From Pseudobacteroides sp. (GTDB taxonomy: Bacteria; Bacillota; Clostridia; Acetivibrionales; DSM-2933): a DNA stretch of 51,682 nucleotides. A program made the position numbers and the translations under genes. The notes below the pieces were generated by a model, which ran no database searches, had not been told where the DNA came from, and saw only the letters and a program-made list of their open reading frames with translations. Below, piece after piece: positions 36,639 to 46,083 of the stretch. The number at the start of each line of letters is the position of its first letter. The stretch's first letter is position 1. The DNA lies in NCBI RefSeq assembly GCF_036567765.1, contig NZ_DATCTU010000133.1, positions 1-51,682 on the forward strand. Reading direction: 5' to 3'.

Positions 36639-36668
36639 ATTATACAATATATATACCACATAAAACAA
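36639..36668 (-). promoter_or_regulatory. Promoter of the hydrogenase operon
   Basis: Minus strand TTGTTT (36668-36663), 18 bases, TATAAT (36644-36639). It starts only about 20 bases after the secA2 stop codon. Confidence 0.6.
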
Positions 36669-36685
36669 AGAGCAATAAACAAAAA

Positions 36686-39076
36686 TCACTTATCTGATTT
36701 GTTTCTTGCAAATATTTTTTTGTAAATTGATTTTAGGGTGAACAATGGTCCGGTGATCATCGTTGAAGTAGCCTTCATCAAATTTGGTAAATTGCTGAAC
36801 TGATCAGGGCTGTCGTTAATAAGGTATGTCCATGTGGAGGACGGTCCCAAAAGGCCTTCCTTCTCCATATCGATACCGTCTTTTGTTATCTCGATATTTT
36901 CAAAGACGTTTATTATGTCATTCTCCACATCCCCAAGCATTTCTCTGAAGGCCTCAATTGCAATTTTATGAAATTCATCTATTGGATTTTTTCTTCCCAT
37001 AACTACCAGATGTATGCTCTCTTTTGTGTAATTCATATACTCAAGATACTCTGACCAGTGCTTGTTGATAAAGAATAGTGTAAGCTGCTTTTCCACCTCA
37101 TACACGGTCTTTTCCCCATATTTGCCTAATACCTCGCCATACTTGTCAGAGGCTTTTTCTCTAAGAATTTTAAGCTGTGCCTTATCCTGAAGAATATCCT
37201 GCCTTTTGCTGCAAACTATCTTTCTTTGCTCTTCTATTATAAAAGAATACTTTAAAAGTTTCCTTCTCACGTCGGAGTTATAGCCTTCTATTATCCTCTG
37301 CCCTCTGTTTAGTTCACTATTTACTGCCGAACTATTGAAAGGTTTATTCCTGTCTTCAGGATAGAACTGTGCGGGTACAAGCTTCGCTATATCGTATTTG
37401 AGCACAATATCATCTTCCAGGCTTATAATCAAGCGGCTCTTTCCAGGGTCTCCCTGCCGCCCTGCTCTGCCCTTTAGCTGATTATCGATTCTTCTGCTTT
37501 CATTTTTATTGGTGCCTATAACATAAAGCCCGCCGGCTGCAATTATTTCGTCTCTTCTTTCTCCATTCTCTCCGCCAAGCTTGATATCAACGCCGCGTCC
37601 CGCCATATTGGTAGAAACTGTAACAGCTCCGTACATACCTGATTTGGCAATAATTTCTGCCTCCATTTCGTCATTCTTGGCATTTAGCACATTTGCGTGA
37701 ATACCGACATTATGAAGATCAGCCGCCAGCCTTTCCGATTCTTCAACACTGCCTGTTCCAATCAAAACCGGTTGTCCTTTATTGTGTGCCTTCTTGATTT
37801 CTGAAATAATAGCGTTTTTCTTTGCATCCTGGCCAGCAAACACCATGTCCGGCAAGTCTTTTCTTATACAAGGCTTATTGGTTGGCACAACAACTACTTC
37901 TGCACCATAAAACTCATGAAACTCATTGGCAGATGTCTTAGCTGTGCCGGTCATACCCGCTATTCTAGGATACAAATTAATGAAATGCTGAAGTGCTATC
38001 TGAGACATGATAACGCCTCTGGATTTTTTATCAAGGGCTTCTTTTGCTTCTACAGCCGCCTGTATGTTATCCGGCCAGTGCCTCTTATCCGCAACACGGC
38101 CCGTAAACTCATCCACCAGCTCAATTTTCCCATCCCTTACTATATAATCCCTGTCTCTTTTTAGAAGTGCCTCTGCAAAAAGTGCACTGTTTACCTGCGT
38201 CAAAAGTTTAAGGTTGTGCTCTTCATATAAATTGGAGCATCCGAGAAGCCTTTCAACCCTGCAAAGTCCAAAATCTGTCAGAAAAACATTGGACCCATTT
38301 TCATCTATAGCATAATCTGTACCTCTTATAAGCTGTTTCGCCAATTCAGACAGCCTGGTAAGATCATTTTCTTCTGCTTCCTGGCTTCCTGCTATAACGA
38401 GGGGTATCCTTGCTTCATCAATAAGTATTGAGTCCGCTTCGTCTACAATTGCGTAATTAAACCCTCTATGAGCCAGGTTGTCCTTGTTAGTGCAAAGAAA
38501 GTCCTTAAGGTAATCAAAGCCCGCCTCCTTGGCAGTAACATAAGTAATATCCATACGGTAAGCATTTTGCCTGTCTTTAATGCTCATTCCCTCTTTGACA
38601 TATCCTACCAAAACCCCAAGAAAATCATAAATAGGCTTCATCCATTCTGCATCCCTTCGGACAAGATAGTCATTAAAGGTCAAAATATGAACACCTTTTC
38701 CGGTTAATGAATTCAGATATGCCGGAAGAACAGCCGCAAGAGTTTTGCCCTCTCCAGTCTGCATCTCCACTATCTTGCCTTCATGCAGTGCTGCCCCTGC
38801 CAGAAGCTGCACATCATAATGCCTCATACCAAGGGTTCTGTGAGACACCTCCCGCCCTAATGCATATGCTTCTACAAGAACGTCTTCCAAAGGTGTACCG
38901 TCTTTCACTTTTGCTCTTATCCCAGCGGCCATCCCCTTAAGTTCATTATCGGATTTATTGCTTAAGTTTGCAATATTTATATCTTCAACAATTTTATTGT
39001 ATTGGTCAACATTATAACTAACCGGAATATGCATTCCCTGAAGCTTTTTCCCTAACCTTGACAGTCCCTTTAACAT
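36686..39076 (-). CDS. secA2: Accessory preprotein translocase ATPase SecA2
   Basis: 796 residues, shorter than housekeeping SecA (about 840-910) and without the C-terminal Cys-rich zinc tail. Walker A MQTGEGKT, DEAD-type motif IVDEADSILIDEARIPLVIAG, helicase motif TNMAGRGVDIKLGG and QLKGRAGRQGDPG are intact. SecA2 exports a small set of proteins, often S-layer or wall-associated ones; several stalk and SLH-type proteins are encoded in this window, but a link is inference. Ribosome site AGGAGGG. A 109-residue membrane protein lies 39 bases upstream in the same direction. Confidence 0.88.
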   Translation of the reverse strand: MLKGLSRLGKKLQGMHIPVSYNVDQYNKIVEDINIANLSNKSDNELKGMAAGIRAKVKDGTPLEDVLVEAYALGREVSHRTLGMRHYDVQLLAGAALHEGKIVEMQTGEGKTLAAVLPAYLNSLTGKGVHILTFNDYLVRRDAEWMKPIYDFLGVLVGYVKEGMSIKDRQNAYRMDITYVTAKEAGFDYLKDFLCTNKDNLAHRGFNYAIVDEADSILIDEARIPLVIAGSQEAEENDLTRLSELAKQLIRGTDYAIDENGSNVFLTDFGLCRVERLLGCSNLYEEHNLKLLTQVNSALFAEALLKRDRDYIVRDGKIELVDEFTGRVADKRHWPDNIQAAVEAKEALDKKSRGVIMSQIALQHFINLYPRIAGMTGTAKTSANEFHEFYGAEVVVVPTNKPCIRKDLPDMVFAGQDAKKNAIISEIKKAHNKGQPVLIGTGSVEESERLAADLHNVGIHANVLNAKNDEMEAEIIAKSGMYGAVTVSTNMAGRGVDIKLGGENGERRDEIIAAGGLYVIGTNKNESRRIDNQLKGRAGRQGDPGKSRLIISLEDDIVLKYDIAKLVPAQFYPEDRNKPFNSSAVNSELNRGQRIIEGYNSDVRRKLLKYSFIIEEQRKIVCSKRQDILQDKAQLKILREKASDKYGEVLGKYGEKTVYEVEKQLTLFFINKHWSEYLEYMNYTKESIHLVVMGRKNPIDEFHKIAIEAFREMLGDVENDIINVFENIEITKDGIDMEKEGLLGPSSTWTYLINDSPDQFSNLPNLMKATSTMITGPLFTLKSIYKKIFARNKSDK

Positions 39077-39115
39077 AATAGAGCCCTCCTAATAAATTAA
39101 ATTTACATAACACAA

Positions 39116-39445
39116 TCATAATGCAATATTTTTTAATAAAGGAGCTCTATGAATTTTCATATTTTTAAATAAAATAATAATCAAAATACTGAATAAATAA
39201 ATGATCTCAAGTGATATTACAAAATGGTTGGACGCAGCATAAAAGCCACATAAAAGATTAATAGGCAGCAAACATATGACATCCAGAAGTATAGCAAGCT
39301 TGTACTCTGCGAGCCATGGAAAATAAACATGCCATTTTTGAAAAAATCGCCGGGACCTTTTGTCAGCCCTCGTTTTTTTGTTATCAATTGATTCGATTAA
39401 ACAGGCAACCATTATTGAAATGCCTGTTAAAATAATATATGACAT
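39116..39445 (-). CDS. Small membrane protein upstream of secA2
   Basis: 109 residues with three predicted helices (ILTGISIMVACLIESI, LAILLDVICLLPINLLCGFY, IISLEIIYLFSILIIILF-like near residues 78-95) separated by a strongly basic loop (KKTRADKRSRRFFQKWH). Ribosome site AAAGGAAT. The short gap to secA2 suggests co-transcription, so it may assist SecA2 or merely share the promoter. No family recognised. Confidence 0.65.
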   Translation of the reverse strand: MSYIILTGISIMVACLIESIDNKKTRADKRSRRFFQKWHVYFPWLAEYKLAILLDVICLLPINLLCGFYAASNHFVISLEIIYLFSILIIILFKNMKIHRAPLLKNIAL

Positions 39446-39599
39446 ATAGATTCCTTTGCCAACCGTTTATTGTGTATACTGCTGCTTTTGGAAGCTGTAT
39501 ACAAATATTCTATCTCTTTTCTGCCTGTCATACAATCATTAATTAAAAATCAGTTAGCTTTTATATGAAATACCCAGTTCTAAACCAATGCTCCAATTC

Positions 39600-39977
39600 T
39601 TACCCCAACTCAATTAACCTCTTGTTTACTATTTTTTCTATTAATTCTCTGGACAAAGGTTTTTCCGGACTAAAATGAATGGTTGTGCCCGAAATCTTAT
39701 AACCTGCCAGTTCTTCTTTCATTTGCTCAATTATACTTCTGCTCATGGTATAAAACGAACAATGGTTCTTTTGTGCCGCAAAACCAACGAGGTCCTTATT
39801 TAATCTTAATATTGGCACCTGATAGCTTACTCTCTCTGTTAAATTTGGAACTATCTCCTTAACTGTTTTTCTTACCCTTTCAAGCTCCTGACGTATATCA
39901 TCCGGCAACTCAGCCAGATACCTGTCAACTTCCTCCGGAACATTTACAGATGGGTTTCTTTTCGGTTTTTTATCCAT
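39600..39977 (-). CDS. DUF1801 family protein (YdhG-like)
   Basis: 125 residues, cytoplasmic. Family marks: VDRYLAELPDDIRQELERVRKTVKEIVPNLTERVSY in the N-terminal half (helix-strand of the frataxin-like fold) and TIHFSPEKPLSRELIEKIVNKRLIEL at the end. Members are annotated as YdhG/YjbR-like proteins with possible iron-chaperone function, which is not established. Ribosome site AAGGAGAT. Single gene. Confidence 0.85.
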   Translation of the reverse strand: MDKKPKRNPSVNVPEEVDRYLAELPDDIRQELERVRKTVKEIVPNLTERVSYQVPILRLNKDLVGFAAQKNHCSFYTMSRSIIEQMKEELAGYKISGTTIHFSPEKPLSRELIEKIVNKRLIELG

Positions 39978-40050
39978 TTTTAATCTCCTTATTATACGAA
40001 TTTTAACTCAAGAATTAATTAATCGCTTTCCCAAAAATCTTTTCTATTTT

Positions 40051-41628
40051 TTAGATGGAAGAGATTTCGCAGGTCCGTGTGATTCCATCCCATCCTACAT
40101 TCGCTCCCAAACTTTCAGATATAAACCTTGCTGGAACCATTGTCCTCCCTTTTATGGAAGTTGCGGGGACCGAAAGGATCTTTTTTTGTCCGTCAACACT
40201 GGCTAAAGTATCGTCAAGTTTCAATATAACTGTTTTGCTACCTTTTGTTCCTGTAATTGTTCGGGTTTTAGCATCCCATTTTACCTCTGCCCCAAGTTTT
40301 TCAAATATGGCACGAAGAGGTACCAAAGTAGTTCCTTGTTTAATTATAGGAGCAACGTCAAAAACAATCGGCTTGCCATCGATTTTTACTTTTATTATAT
40401 CCATAGGATAGCCCAGTATAATGGTTCCAATCCATCCCACCATTACAACTTTCTCACCATCCCACAAATCCCCACAGTCTCTGTAGTTCAATACTGCCAT
40501 ATTTTTATGCCTGCTCCAATTAATCCCGTCGCTTGATGTTACGATATTGCCAAATCCATCAGTACCTATGAATTGATCTCCGGTCCATATCATACGAAGA
40601 AACCGCTGAACATTTTTTGCATCCCATTGCTTCCATTGAAGCCCGTTCACTGACTTAACTGTACACCCAGTGATTATACCTCTGGTAAGTTTACTGCCTA
40701 AGACAACAAACTCCTTTCCATCCCAAAATACCGAACTTAAATCATGCAATTCTTTCATTTGATGTACATTCCAATTGCTAAAATTTTTTGATGCCAAAAT
40801 GGTGTTGTTTGAGTTTATGAGCACAAACTGATTCCCATTCCATGCTATGCCATCCACTTCATCGGGCTCAGGAAGTTTGTGATTTTCCCACTCTTCTCCA
40901 TCAGCTGATGCCCATATTTCCCCTTTTCCACATGCGATATACAAGTTACCGGTCCATACAACTTTTTGACATTCATTGATTATAGCGGAACCTGATTCTG
41001 TCCACCCGATTCCGTTCAAGGAACTAAATACTTTCCCGTTTAAAGAATCAACAGCAATATATTTATTATTTCCCCATACAATACCAGCTTCAAAAAATTT
41101 CATTTTAGTTTTGAGTTTATCCCACTTCAAGGCATCGTTTGAAACAAATATATCAAAATTGGAATTATAAGCGACATATTGCTCACCATTATATATGATT
41201 GTTCTAAGTTCACCAAAAAGATCTTGCAAGTCATTTTTCGAAATAGATTGCCCCAAGCTATTTTCTACAAATTTATAGTCATTTTGTATTTTCCAATTGA
41301 CGCCGTCTTCTGACGAAATAACAGTTTTATTTATATCCTCAACAGCAAATAAATTCCCATCCCAAATAACTTTACAGAAATCACTTGTTGTTTCAAAATC
41401 TTGTTCTATCCAGTTTTCAGCATCAGATGAAGTAGCTAAATAACCTCCAATTCCTACAGCTACATAAGTTTTTCCGTTATAAGCTACATCAAGTAATTTA
41501 TATTTATTGATATCTTTATGTACGGTTTTCCATAATATATTTTCCTGCATTTCAGCTGCATTTATTCTTATAGATAATATCTGTAACATAAATAAAAACA
41601 ATACAAGTATTGGTAATTTCTTTTTCAT
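40051..41628 (-). CDS. Secreted BNR-repeat protein with stalk domain
   Basis: 525 residues from the ATG at 41628 (GGAGG 7 bases upstream; a TTG two codons earlier is in frame). Signal peptide at 1-24. Residues about 30-395 hold some eight BNR-like blades with the pattern xSxDGxxW and a conserved WxGNxFVAV (SSEDGVNWKI, SADGEEWEN, SSDGINWSR), predicted beta-propeller. Residues about 405-525 are a Cu_amine_oxidN1 stalk domain (TTLVPLRAIFEKLGAEVKWD, RTMVPARFISESLGANVGWD). The same propeller type is found in the decayed gene at 31.1-31.9 kb. Ligand unknown. Confidence 0.85.
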   Translation of the reverse strand: MKKKLPILVLFLFMLQILSIRINAAEMQENILWKTVHKDINKYKLLDVAYNGKTYVAVGIGGYLATSSDAENWIEQDFETTSDFCKVIWDGNLFAVEDINKTVISSEDGVNWKIQNDYKFVENSLGQSISKNDLQDLFGELRTIIYNGEQYVAYNSNFDIFVSNDALKWDKLKTKMKFFEAGIVWGNNKYIAVDSLNGKVFSSLNGIGWTESGSAIINECQKVVWTGNLYIACGKGEIWASADGEEWENHKLPEPDEVDGIAWNGNQFVLINSNNTILASKNFSNWNVHQMKELHDLSSVFWDGKEFVVLGSKLTRGIITGCTVKSVNGLQWKQWDAKNVQRFLRMIWTGDQFIGTDGFGNIVTSSDGINWSRHKNMAVLNYRDCGDLWDGEKVVMVGWIGTIILGYPMDIIKVKIDGKPIVFDVAPIIKQGTTLVPLRAIFEKLGAEVKWDAKTRTITGTKGSKTVILKLDDTLASVDGQKKILSVPATSIKGRTMVPARFISESLGANVGWDGITRTCEISSI

Positions 41629-41675
41629 TAACAATCCTCCATAAAAGTTATATATAACAACACAATTATAGTCTT

Positions 41676-41871
41676 GGAAATGATATAACTACAATTCATA
41701 AACTATTATACCCCTTTGACACATTAATTCCAGTACATTTTTTAACACTATTGTCTTTAACTGAGTTCATAATTGAGAATTCTAAACAAATTCATCCCAG
41801 GAAAAATTATACCTTTATCATATCATTTCCAGTTATACCAAAAGCATATTTTAAATGGTATATAATATAAT
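41676..41871. promoter_or_regulatory. Divergent promoter region with shared inverted motif
   Basis: GGAAATGATAT (41676-41686) and its complement ATATCATTTCC (41820-41830) flank the space between the divergent genes. Near the plus-strand gene lies a palindrome TTATACCA (41833-41840)/TGGTATA (41856-41862) that overlaps TATAAT hexamers at 41861-41871. A minus-strand TATAAT lies near 41702-41707. One regulator may act on both genes (inference). Confidence 0.4.
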
Positions 41872-41903
41872 AGTTGCAAATATATTAAAGGAAAATATCT
41901 TAA

Positions 41904-42383
41904 ATGGAAACTAATCAGAAAATTATTGAGAAGATAGATATGTTAAAATCAAACCTTGGTGCAAAAAAGGTTAAGGCACTGCAAATATACAGATTGGAGA
42001 ATATCCTAAATAAGCTTACTCAATATTCAGATGGCTGCAGTGAGTGCAAATATTTACTAAGCATATTTGAAAGTCAATTATTGAATAATTTAGATTGTAT
42101 TGATAAATCCCATTTAAAAAATTACATGATTACTTTGAAAAAAATAATATCCCACTTGCATAAAAAGCATAAACTGATTACTGCAGGTCACTATATAGGA
42201 ATATATATGTCTATGGGAACATCATTGGGCATGTTATGTGGAATGGTTATTGGATTAATATCAAATAAGGGGGAATTTCAATCTATTGGTATGAGTTTGG
42301 GAATGTGCTTTGGAATGAGTATTGGCATCCTTATAGGTACAATAAAGGATTCCAATGCAAAGAAAAAAGGTAATGTAATATAA
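41904..42383 (+). CDS. Membrane protein with Gly-rich helices
   Basis: 159 residues. The first 90 are soluble and helical with CxxC (CSECK) and many Lys; two membrane helices follow (about 97-118 and 126-148), built from Gly/Met patterns such as GTSLGMLCGMVIGL and GMSLGMCFGMSIGILIG, the glycine-zipper type of packing. A short basic tail ends the protein. Ribosome site AAAGGAAAA. I do not recognise the family; the CxxC head could bind a metal. Confidence 0.65.
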   Translation: METNQKIIEKIDMLKSNLGAKKVKALQIYRLENILNKLTQYSDGCSECKYLLSIFESQLLNNLDCIDKSHLKNYMITLKKIISHLHKKHKLITAGHYIGIYMSMGTSLGMLCGMVIGLISNKGEFQSIGMSLGMCFGMSIGILIGTIKDSNAKKKGNVI

Positions 42384-42404
42384 CTTTATTACACCGTTTT
42401 CCAA

Positions 42405-42781
42405 TTACAAAATAAACTTTCCAACATATCCCAAAAGCAATATTGCAATAATTGCAGGTACAACAAGAGCTATACCTTTTATAGTTACACCATTTAAAAA
42501 TCTAACCCCTCTGACCTTCGTAAACGCCCTAACTGCAGAAGCCAAAAAAGTACCAACAGAATATAGTTTGTGTAATAGCCAACTGATGTTTCCCTGTAGG
42601 GTACCCAAAATAAAGCCAGAATAAAAGCACCTATTCCAACTGTCTTAATTAACAATCCAAATTTACTTCTGTTTTTGGATTTCCATAAAAAAAGTATGAG
42701 AAAAGCAGGTACAACCAGATACAAAAACAGCTCTATATAAGTGCTTTTTAAATTTCCTATAAATTCAAAGATACCATTCAT
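42405..42781 (-). pseudogene. Frameshifted small membrane protein gene
   Basis: From the ATG at 42781 the frame reads three hydrophobic segments (ELFLYLVVPAFLILFLW, TVGIGAFILALFWV, TNYILLVLFWLLQL) and stops at 42494. A second frame, overlapping from about 42560, continues as FTKVRGVRFLNGVTIKGI then LVVPAIIAILLLGYVG and stops at 42405. The switch falls at a T run (CTTTTTTGG), so one missing or extra base would join both into a protein of about 125 residues with four helices. Either a frameshift mutation, a sequencing slip, or two overlapping genes; I prefer the first. Confidence 0.55.
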
Positions 42782-43031
42782 ATTAATTTATCCCCATATC
42801 AATTAGATTATTTTTATCAACTACTTGATGTTGTTTATTAAAAGTGCGATAACCTAGCTGCAGCATTATTATAGCAGAATGTGCTACACTTGCTAAGACT
42901 TCAGCACGATAGCAATCTGATAGGCAATATCTGCTGTAGAAGAAGTGCCTGGAAGCATCTCAAATTGGAAATTATACAAATATTTATTTACATTGCATAA
43001 GGAAAGTTGGAATTGCTCCCAATATAAATTT

Positions 43032-44495
43032 CTATACTTTTAAAAAGCCCTTACTCCTCTTATTCCAATAAAAAATCAGGCTTGTATAAAGAAATAAAAA
43101 ACAAGTAATAAACGCTTTGGCAAGCATCTCAAGAAATTTCAGTCAACTAGGTATACCAATCATGAAAATATCCATGAAAGTATACAAATCCAAACCATTC
43201 CTAGAATAGATATTAAACATATAGTTTCTTTTTATAATATCGACTATCTCATAAAGAAAACTAAAGAATAATAGAATGACAAATTCTGCCAATACCAAGG
43301 TTCCATATACCACTAAAGCATTAAAAAATAGACCCAGTGCCTGTGCAATTGATAACTTAGTAAAAATTAACATCATATTATCACTAAAGCTATGTCTCGT
43401 TACTAGAATTTGAACAATATAAATTATAATATTGATAGTCAAGCTGAAACAAATTCCTGCAAGAAATATATTTACAAAATTTTTCCCAATTCCATGTAGA
43501 AAATCATTTATACTTATCAGTTCATGATTAAGTACCTTCTTATATAAGAAAAGGATTCCAGAATATATGCATATAGCAAAAACAAGGAAACCCAGCTCCA
43601 TCAACAGTTTTGACAGGATTGGAGTAATGAATGATATGTCAAGCCCCAACACTAAACAATTCTGGACATCTGATATTACCTCTTGAAACGTATATCTGTT
43701 AGTATGAGCAAATACACTAAAAAATTGCAATCCAAGTACAGCAATAAGTGCCATATAACAGGAAACCATATTCTTAAAAGTCCAGCCTAATTTCATAACG
43801 AACGCAGAGCCCAATATGCTGTTAGTTGATTTCGAGGCTTTGTTAAAAAAATACTTGCAATTATCTTCTTCAGCTTTTATTTTAAGATTTGTTTTAATAG
43901 CTTTTTTATCAAACCCATTCATTGCCATTTTGTAAAAACAATGTGCTATATAGCTTTTCCTGCCTATCTTCCGAATATCATTATTATTTATGTAGAATGA
44001 GCTCCACTCTTTCCAGTCAAACTGCTCAATGTTAATCTTTTAACCTGTTTGAGTGTCACAGCCATAAATTTTCCACTTTTCACTATCAGTATAATGTTCA
44101 AGCTCATTTTCCATTATTATCAACACACTTTTTGATTTACCTGGCCCTTCGATCAAAATCTTATCATAAATGCTTTTGTACTCTTCAATAAGCTTCTGTG
44201 CATCAGGATAAATATTTATAATAGCCTCTTCAAGCGATGTAAAATTCACTTGTTGTAATACGTCCTTAAATGAAACCAAATCCTCAACTGCAATATCAGT
44301 ATGCTCGACAATATATCCAAAACATTTCTTATTGATATTGTTATCTACATCAATATTCCTTCTTTCCAATTCAAGTTTTGCAATTTCCAGTGCCTCAGCT
44401 TCATATTCATCATAATTTTCTGTAACAATTTTAATAAGACTTTCATTATTTAATAAAGAAATTCTTTCTACAATCTCTTTATATCTGCTATCCAT
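43032..44495 (-). pseudogene. Membrane protein gene interrupted by two in-frame stops
   Basis: From the ATG at 44495 (GGGGGATTAAGG upstream) one frame of 488 codons reaches a TAG at 43032, broken only by TAA (44042-44040) and TGA (43145-43143). Part 1 (151 residues) is soluble, with YEAEALEIAKLELERRNI. The 37 codons after the TAA are clearly coding (EQFDWKEWSSFYINNND) and lead, without an own ribosome site, into part 2: about 260 residues with five or six membrane helices. After the TGA 36 more codons form a last helix and a basic tail (NKRSKGFLKV). No frameshift is present. Likely a young pseudogene; family not recognised. Confidence 0.65.
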
Positions 44496-44704
44496 CCTTA
44501 ATCCCCCGTAATTAAAAATCATACACAAAAATGCATGCCACTTGCTAATTTGCACACCTTTTTGTTTAAATCCTCAATCTAATTAATTGGTTAATTATTT
44601 CGTTTCTGCACCTGATATTCTCGCCTGCATCCAAGTAAGGAAATATGTTTTTATATTTTTATGCAAGAGCAGGCACAGTCTTTCATATATCCAGACTTTG
44701 TGGA

Positions 44705-45559
44705 TTACTTGTTATAAAACTCTAGATATTTTTCCATGTTTGCCGCCCAGTACTCCAGTGCGTGTTCTCCTTCATTTATAATACAAGTTGAACTAATACC
44801 TCTTTTTATCAATGCGTCATGTATCTTTTTTGTATCATCTACAATTCCATAATCATTTTTACCGCAGTCCAAGAAAACTTTTATATCAGAAAGTCCTCTT
44901 TCACGGGCAAATTTGATCGGGTCCCTACTATTATTTTCTGTGTCACCGGAATACAACCAATTATCAAAAGAGTTTTCCGAATAGTCATATATCCATGACG
45001 CAGGACTGTGACCTCCAGCTTTCCCGAATATCTGCGGGTGATGAAGTGCAATTTGAAGTGCTATGAATCCACCCATAGATACACCGCCGATGTATCTGGA
45101 ATCTTTGGATTTGATAGTATCATAATGTAAATCTATATATGGAACCAGTTCTTCGCACACATATTCCTCAAATAAATCCTTATGGATATTTCCAATATTT
45201 TGACCGTCTGAATCAGTCAAAGTAAAGCTGTTCAATGTCTTTGTGCATACAATAATCATGGGCTTGATCCTATTCTGGCTTATTAATCTATCTGCACAAC
45301 TGTTGGCATCAAGATCTTCGAACCATACCCATTCATTGCCTGAGGAACCATGCAGTGCATACAAAACTGGATATTTATCGCCCTTACCATACCCCTTTGG
45401 AAGATACACAGTTATATTTAAATTACCACCAATTATCTTACTGTTAATCGTACTTTGAACTACTTCGGAATGACTCAATACGGGTTTTTCAGAAGAACAT
45501 CCTGAAATCAAAAGTATACTAAATATACTTACAAATAAAATGCAATTTGCAAGTTTCAT
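44705..45559 (-). CDS. Lipoprotein esterase (esterase D / feruloyl-esterase-like fold)
   Basis: 284 residues from the ATG at 45559 (GGAG 9 bases upstream). Lipobox LISGC at about residue 22 marks a lipid-anchored extracellular protein. Alpha/beta-hydrolase of the putative-esterase family: YLPKGYGKGDKYPVLYALHGSSG, nucleophile elbow GGVSMGG, acid in DCGKNDYG, His in NEGEHALEYW. Relatives include feruloyl and acetyl esterases attached to xylanases, so a role in hemicellulose breakdown is possible but not shown. Ends at 44705; no clear terminator follows. Confidence 0.85.
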   Translation of the reverse strand: MKLANCILFVSIFSILLISGCSSEKPVLSHSEVVQSTINSKIIGGNLNITVYLPKGYGKGDKYPVLYALHGSSGNEWVWFEDLDANSCADRLISQNRIKPMIIVCTKTLNSFTLTDSDGQNIGNIHKDLFEEYVCEELVPYIDLHYDTIKSKDSRYIGGVSMGGFIALQIALHHPQIFGKAGGHSPASWIYDYSENSFDNWLYSGDTENNSRDPIKFARERGLSDIKVFLDCGKNDYGIVDDTKKIHDALIKRGISSTCIINEGEHALEYWAANMEKYLEFYNK

Positions 45560-46083
45560 AAAACTCAACTCCATTCAGATTTATAAACCCTTTTATAGCC
45601 AAATACACGGATTTATCCTCAGTATATGTAACATTTTCATTTGCGTCAAGTAGTCCTGCCATGCCTATAAACCATATATCTCTAAAAAATGTTGTTAGAG
45701 AATTAATTATACGAGGTATATATATAATACAATCAATAAATGATTGGTAAGAAAGTTACCAGGAAGGGAATGAGTCCAATGTACTAGGACAAAACCATAA
45801 AAGGTAATAGAAAGCAAGAGGACTAGTAGTTGATAAAGATTCAATACCAATTAAATGTAGTAAATTAAAAGGTTAGATATGAATTATAGTATCTAACCTT
45901 TTAATTTACTATCTCTTCGCTGCCACTACAGCACGAAGGGAAATATAAATCGTGTTATTGTATATTTTTCTGTTAATCGCAATAACAAATAAAGCTGGGA
46001 AGAGTCTTAGCCAGTTACCTTTCATATTAACTATTTTAATTCCTCTAGAGTTTATTTTAATTTGTTTTCTAATGGCTGAATAC
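45560..46083. other. Intergenic region with a long perfect hairpin
   Basis: About 520 AT-rich bases between the esterase and the transporter operon. It holds the hairpin at 45859-45910. A plus-strand frame from 45952 (GTG) reads a hydrophobic stretch of about 45 residues, but it then runs antisense into the ATPase gene and is not called as a gene. Nothing else is recognised. Confidence 0.4.
45859..45910. terminator. Perfect 21-bp hairpin, probable terminator
   Basis: Arms 45859-45879 and 45890-45910 (AGTAAATTAAAAGGTTAGATA and complement), 10-base loop. The A/T-rich ends give a T run in both directions. It is 174 bases after the last gene of the transporter operon and can end it. Confidence 0.65.

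Noticed and set aside
42405..42608. Separate 67-residue gene
   Set aside because: It has no ribosome site of its own and completes the preceding frame, so a frameshift explains it better.
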